A DNA stretch of 8,896 nucleotides from positions 1-8,896 of the forward strand of contig CALAZQ010000343.1 of assembly GCA_937926325.1 (NCBI GenBank), given 5' to 3'. This document shows positions 5,380-8,896 of this stretch, in pieces. How positions within the stretch are numbered: position 1 is the stretch's first letter; the number at the start of each line of letters is the position of its first letter. The notes below the pieces were generated by a model, which was not told the origin of the DNA, ran no database searches, and saw only the letters and a program-made list of their open reading frames with translations. Both the position numbers and the translations under genes were made by a program. Source of the DNA: an uncultured Planctomycetaceae bacterium (GTDB lineage: Bacteria; Planctomycetota; Planctomycetia; Pirellulales; UBA1268).

Positions 5380-7412
5380 TGGCAACGCCTTCCCTCCCTG
5401 ACAGCCGCCCCAGCCGACGGTCGCTGGCCAGGCGGTTGCTCTTCTGGTTTTTGCTGATTGCGTTGGTTCCCTGCGGCCTCCTGACAGCGATCACAGCTCG
5501 CCTGGCGAATCAGGCCCTTGAGGAGACTGTCCGCGAGCGGCTGGTCCAGACAGCATCGGCCCGCGCCACCCAGCTCGAGGCCTATGCGGCCGAGCGTGTG
5601 CAGGACGGAACCACTCTTTCGAGAGCTCCAACGGTCGTCACTGCGGTGACCAGACTCGGCGGGGTTGTCGCCGCCTCGGCTGCCGAAACCCTCGCCGGTG
5701 ATCTCAAGCGGGCAGCCGCCCCATTCAGTGAATTTCTCAGCTATGTGACAGTTTCGTTTGGGTACCGGTATCTGCTGCTCTTCGACGCTGAGGGACGGGT
5801 GCTTTGCTCGATTGGTGGCGACCTACCGGCCGGTGGGCTGGTCACAGAGGGCGGCTTGGCGGCGAGTGAACTGGCGGCCGGCTTCGATCGCTCGCGGACG
5901 CTGCTGCAGTCTGAGTTGGGCCAGTTCGAGCCGTTTGGTCGGGCTGGTCGGCCTGTCGCCTTTGTCACCTCGCCGGTCTTCCTCGACGGCATGGTTGTCG
6001 GGGTGCTGGCCCTCGGCCTCGGTCCCGAGCGGGTCTGGCAGGTGCTGACCGACACGACGGGCCTGGGGGCGACTGGTGAACTGCTGGCAGCCGAGCGGAT
6101 TGCCGAGACGGTTCGCGTCACCGCGCCGCTACGCCACCAGCCAGACGCAGCCTTTCGCCTGACGATCCCGGTGTCCGACACCGAGGCCATCGGAGCCGGC
6201 CGGGCCTCGAGTGGAGATCGGGGCTATGGGCTTTTTCCGGACTACCGTGGCGAACAGGTCGCGGCCGCCTGGTGCTATCTTCCAAGCTACCGCTGGGGCC
6301 TCGTCGTCAAGCAGGACGCGAGTGAGGCCTTTGCCCTGGTGCGGTTTCAGCGGCTGGCGATCGGCGGTCTCCTGATCGCCACGCTGCTGGTGGTCGTGCT
6401 GGTCGCCCTGTTCGTTGCTCGCAGCATCAGCACGCCCATCAGGCGGGCTGTCGACCTTGCCCGTCAGGTTGCCGCCGGTGATCTCCGGGCCGCCGTCACG
6501 GTTCGCACCCGGGACGAGACCGCCCTGCTGCTGGAAGCGCTGCAGACCATGACCAGCGACCTGCGGTCGCTCATCGGCCGGGTTCAGTCGGCAACCGAGG
6601 CAGTGGCTGGCACCGTGTCGAGCCTGCAGGTTACTGGGGCCAACCAAGAGCAGGTGGTCACCCGGCTTGGTGAATCGACCACGCAGACAGTGACAGCCGT
6701 GGAAGAGATTACCGTCACCGGCAAGGAACTTACCCGGACCATGGATGCCGTCAATGAGATGGCGGGGCATACGGGCGCCATGGCGATTGAGGGGAGGGAA
6801 AACCTGGCCAGCATGGACCATACCATGCGGCAGCTTGCCGACAGCACCGCCTCATTTGGGTCGCGGCTGGCCGAAATCAATGAACGGGCCAAGACAATCA
6901 ATCTCGCCGTGACCACCATTGCCAAGGTGGCCGACCAGACCAACCTGCTTTCGATCAATGCTGCCATCGAGGCTGAGAAGGCGGGCGAATATGGCCGGGG
7001 GTTCCTCGTGATCGCCCGGGAAATCCGTCGGCTTGCCGATCAGACAGCGGTGGCGTCGCTGGAGATCGAGCAGGTGGTCAAGGGCATGCAGCTGAGTGTG
7101 TCATCCGGCGTGATGGAAATGGACAAGTTCACCAAGAGTGTGGAAACCGGTGTCGAGGAAATCGCCGGCGTTTCGACCCAACTGGCCGAGATCATCAGCT
7201 CGGTCAAAGGCATCTCGGAGCGGTTTGGCCAGGTGGCCGAGGGCATGCAGGCCCAGAGCCAGGGCGCCGAGCAGATCCGTGACGCCATGACACAGGTGGC
7301 CGACGGTGCCGCCCGCAGTGAATCGGGGCTCGATGACTTCCGGGACGCGACAGCGAGCCTCGAGCAGGCAGCGTCGGGGCTCCAAGCCGAAATCGCCCGG
7401 TTCACGCTCTAG
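5379..7412 (+). CDS. Methyl-accepting chemotaxis protein with WspA-like signalling domain
   Basis: A 677-residue transmembrane receptor. An Arg-rich N-terminus precedes TM1 (about 20-40). An extracytoplasmic sensor region of about 285 residues follows, probably Cache-like, judging by size and the paired strand segments YRYLLLFDAEGRVL and YRWGLVV. TM2 spans about 324-346, followed by HAMP to about 398 and a long coiled-coil signalling domain. The tip at 519-556 reads DQTNLLSINAAIEAEKAGEYGRGF then LVIAREIRRLADQT. The EAEKAGEYG and VMEMDKF features resemble WspA receptors of surface-sensing Wsp pathways more than classic flagellar receptors. No C-terminal CheR/CheB-binding pentapeptide is present (ends ARFTL). 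It would signal through CheW/CheA homologues, none of which are in the window. It overlaps the stop of the binding-protein gene by one base, so the two are probably made together. Confidence 0.93.
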   Translation: MATPSLPDSRPSRRSLARRLLFWFLLIALVPCGLLTAITARLANQALEETVRERLVQTASARATQLEAYAAERVQDGTTLSRAPTVVTAVTRLGGVVAASAAETLAGDLKRAAAPFSEFLSYVTVSFGYRYLLLFDAEGRVLCSIGGDLPAGGLVTEGGLAASELAAGFDRSRTLLQSELGQFEPFGRAGRPVAFVTSPVFLDGMVVGVLALGLGPERVWQVLTDTTGLGATGELLAAERIAETVRVTAPLRHQPDAAFRLTIPVSDTEAIGAGRASSGDRGYGLFPDYRGEQVAAAWCYLPSYRWGLVVKQDASEAFALVRFQRLAIGGLLIATLLVVVLVALFVARSISTPIRRAVDLARQVAAGDLRAAVTVRTRDETALLLEALQTMTSDLRSLIGRVQSATEAVAGTVSSLQVTGANQEQVVTRLGESTTQTVTAVEEITVTGKELTRTMDAVNEMAGHTGAMAIEGRENLASMDHTMRQLADSTASFGSRLAEINERAKTINLAVTTIAKVADQTNLLSINAAIEAEKAGEYGRGFLVIAREIRRLADQTAVASLEIEQVVKGMQLSVSSGVMEMDKFTKSVETGVEEIAGVSTQLAEIISSVKGISERFGQVAEGMQAQSQGAEQIRDAMTQVADGAARSESGLDDFRDATASLEQAASGLQAEIARFTL

Positions 7413-7485
7413 CGACTCTTTCACGCCGGCCTTCCGGTGGTGTATCGTGGGGCGACAATCCTTCCCACTCCTGGAGAACGCCACC

Positions 7486-7941
7486 ATGCTTCACCGCTTT
7501 CTGCTCGCCGTTGCAGCCGTCTGCCTGCTGACCTCGACCGCCTTCGCCCACTGCCAGGTGCCCTGTGGCATCTACGGCGATCAGCTGCGGTTTGAGCAGC
7601 TGCTGGAGGATGGCAAGACCATCGCCAAGGCGCAGGGGCAGATCAACGAACTCGCCGCCGCCGGCCTGACCGGTCAGTCGGCCAATCAGCTTGGCCGCTG
7701 GATCATGACCAAGGACGACCATGCCGCCAAGATTCAGGCCACGATTGCCGACTATTTCCTGGCCCAGCGGATCAAGGCCGACTCGCCCCGTTATGTCGAG
7801 CAGCTCAAGGCCGCCCACGCCGTCACCGTGGCGGCCATGAAGTGCAAGCAGTCAACCGATGCGGCCACGGCCGAGGCACTGAAGGCCGCAGTGTTCAACC
7901 TCTATCGGGCCTACGAGGGCAAAGAGCCCGATTTTGAGTAA
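7486..7941 (+). CDS. sodN: Nickel superoxide dismutase precursor with Sec signal peptide
   Basis: 151 residues. It disproportionates superoxide to oxygen and hydrogen peroxide at a Ni centre. A clear Sec signal peptide (residues 1-21, ending AFA) is followed by HCQVPCGIY at 22-30, the nickel-hook motif HCxxPCxxY with His1, Cys2, Cys6 and Tyr9 of the mature enzyme intact. Glu at mature position 16 matches the Glu17 that supports His1 in the Streptomyces enzyme, shifted by one. The mature length of about 130 and the helical C-terminal part fit the family's four-helix bundle. Signal peptidase cleavage would itself expose the His1 amine needed for nickel binding. No sodX-type maturation protease lies next to it. 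Start ATG has GGAG 9 nt upstream (7473-7476). It lies 73 nt after the chemoreceptor, and no convincing own promoter was seen. Confidence 0.93.
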   Translation: MLHRFLLAVAAVCLLTSTAFAHCQVPCGIYGDQLRFEQLLEDGKTIAKAQGQINELAAAGLTGQSANQLGRWIMTKDDHAAKIQATIADYFLAQRIKADSPRYVEQLKAAHAVTVAAMKCKQSTDAATAEALKAAVFNLYRAYEGKEPDFE

Positions 7942-7977
7942 CCCGTTTTGAGGCTCTGATCACGACAGGCAGCCCTG

Positions 7978-8012
7978 CGGCCCCCGGTTCCGGCACGGCC
8001 GGCCGGGGGCCG
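7978..8012 (+). other. Very stable G-C hairpin between sodN and lemA
   Basis: CGGCCCCCGG (7978-7987) pairs perfectly with CCGGGGGCCG (8003-8012), and the loop itself can form a 4-bp CCGG/CCGG stem (7990-7993/7999-8002). There is no T-run, so it is not a classic intrinsic terminator. It may protect the sodN mRNA 3' end, cause pausing, or reduce read-through into lemA. Its 3' edge is 7 nt before the lemA ribosome site. Confidence 0.6.
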
Positions 8013-8031
8013 ACGCCTTGGGGAGCACGCC

Positions 8032-8667
8032 ATGGAGGCAGCCCGCAGTCTGATCGGTTCGACCATCACCGCCGGCGGCATGACGGTGCTGCTGGCGTTC
8101 ACGAGTGTCGTCGGGGCGGCCCTCTTGCTGGTGCTGGCCTACAACCGGCTGGTGCGGCGGCGGAATCTGGTCCGTGAGGGCTTCAGCGGCATTGATGTGC
8201 AATTGAAACGGCGGCATGAACTGGTGCCCAACCTGGTCGCCTGTGTCGAGGGCTATGCGGGCTTTGAACGGTCGCTGCTCGAGAACCTCACCCGGCTGCG
8301 AACGGCCGCCGATGCCGCGGGAAACATGGCGGAGGTGAATGCCCAGGAAAACCGGCTGACCGGCGGCCTCAAATCACTCTTTGCCCTGGCCGAGGCCTAT
8401 CCTGACCTCAAGGCCAATACCAATTTCGCCCAACTCTCCTCCCAGTTGGTTGAGATCGAAGACACGCTGCAGTATGCCCGGCGGTACTACAACGGCGCCG
8501 TCCGCGACCTGAATGTCGCCGTCGAGTCGTTTCCGTCGAATCTCGTGGCGGGCTGGTTTGGCTTCCGATCCGAGACCTATTTTGAAGTTGCGTCGGTGGC
8601 AGAGCGGGCGGTGCCCCGGGTTTCGCTTGCGGGTGCACCAGAAGAATCAAAGGAGGGGGACGCATGA
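8032..8667 (+). CDS. lemA: LemA family membrane protein
   Basis: 211 residues, near the family norm of about 180-210. One N-terminal membrane segment (about 18-37) is followed by the LemA helical domain: YNRLVRRRNLVREGFSGIDVQLKRRHELVPNLV at the membrane edge, then a central acidic helix. The hallmark LKANTNFAQLSSQLVEIEDTLQYARRYYNGAVRDLN and FPSNLVAGWFGF come near the end. Members sit in the cell envelope, mostly with unknown biochemical role, and often lie beside DUF2207 or TPM-domain genes, as here. The start at 8032 is supported by GGGGAG 6 nt upstream (8020-8025); ATG 8080 (Met17) would still keep the membrane segment. Its TGA overlaps the next ATG (ATGA), suggesting translational coupling. 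Confidence 0.95.
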   Translation: MEAARSLIGSTITAGGMTVLLAFTSVVGAALLLVLAYNRLVRRRNLVREGFSGIDVQLKRRHELVPNLVACVEGYAGFERSLLENLTRLRTAADAAGNMAEVNAQENRLTGGLKSLFALAEAYPDLKANTNFAQLSSQLVEIEDTLQYARRYYNGAVRDLNVAVESFPSNLVAGWFGFRSETYFEVASVAERAVPRVSLAGAPEESKEGDA

Positions 8668-8896
8668 GCCGAGCGTCTCGCTGGCACTTTTTGCTTCTGC
8701 TGGCGTGTGGCCTGGCGGCCTGCCTGGCCAGCCCGCTTGTGGCAGCCGAAAGAATCACTGCGTTTCGCAGTGATCTGGTGGTGGCGGATGACGGCCTGCT
8801 CACCATTACCGAGACCATCACCGTCAACGCCGAGGGTGACGAGATCAAGCGGGGCATCTACCGCGACATCCCCACCCGCTACGGGAACGGCTTTCT
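8664..8896 (+). CDS. DUF2207 domain membrane protein, N-terminal part (runs off the window)
   Basis: 77 complete codons are visible; the frame is open at the window end. A Sec signal peptide or first membrane segment (about 8-28, ending VAA) leads to ERITAFRSDLVVADDGLLTITETITV, then EIKRGIYRDIPTRY. These are the typical start of DUF2207 (YciQ-like) proteins, which usually carry a beta-rich extracytoplasmic domain and then membrane segments with a Gly-rich tail. The function is unknown. The ATG overlaps the lemA stop, and AAAGGAGG (8649-8656) lies 7 nt upstream, a strong ribosome site. The lemA-DUF2207 pairing is frequent in bacteria and supports the call. Confidence 0.88.
   Translation, partial: MSRASRWHFLLLLACGLAACLASPLVAAERITAFRSDLVVADDGLLTITETITVNAEGDEIKRGIYRDIPTRYGNGF

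Noticed and set aside
7413..7485. Promoter or terminator between the chemoreceptor gene and sodN
   Set aside because: GACAAT at 7454-7459 lacks a credible -35, and the CCGG-based hairpin near 7421-7440 is short with no T-run.

Overview
The window is about 8.9 kb of GC-rich, gene-dense bacterial DNA. A nickel superoxide dismutase with an export signal, a multidomain patatin protein and a WspA-type chemoreceptor together suggest a planctomycete-like organism. That placement is inferred from gene content and was not tested by alignment.

Layout, left to right. Positions 1-285 are mostly non-coding in character. They hold stable RNA hairpins, a Shine-Dalgarno-like sequence complementary to about 16 nt of the 16S rRNA 3' end, a possible 16-residue Cys-rich ORF, and a near-perfect intrinsic terminator that ends 18 nt before the next gene. 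This resembles a leader or attenuator. Positions 286-1683 (+) encode a 12-TM-type major facilitator transporter. Positions 1631-3724 (-) encode a patatin-like phospholipase with a central membrane segment and an unrecognised C-terminal domain; its 3' end overlaps the transporter by 53 bp. Positions 3725-4056 are a divergent intergenic region. Positions 4057-5379 (+) encode a UrtA/AmiC-like substrate-binding protein with an N-terminal membrane segment. It overlaps by one base (TAATG) the chemoreceptor at 5379-7412 (+), whose signalling tip is WspA-like. Positions 7486-7941 (+) encode a Sec-exported nickel superoxide dismutase with an intact HCxxPCxxY hook. Positions 8032-8667 (+) encode LemA, which overlaps (ATGA) the start of a DUF2207 membrane protein that runs off the window at 8896.

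How the genes may work together. The binding protein and chemoreceptor look like one translationally coupled sensory unit: a urea/amide/amino-acid-type binding protein held at the membrane and a receptor with its own extracytoplasmic domain. LemA and DUF2207 form a commonly seen pair of envelope proteins. The patatin and transporter are convergent and need not be functionally linked. No mobile element, CRISPR array, tRNA or rRNA gene was seen. The least explained parts are the 5' leader and the C-terminal half of the patatin protein.
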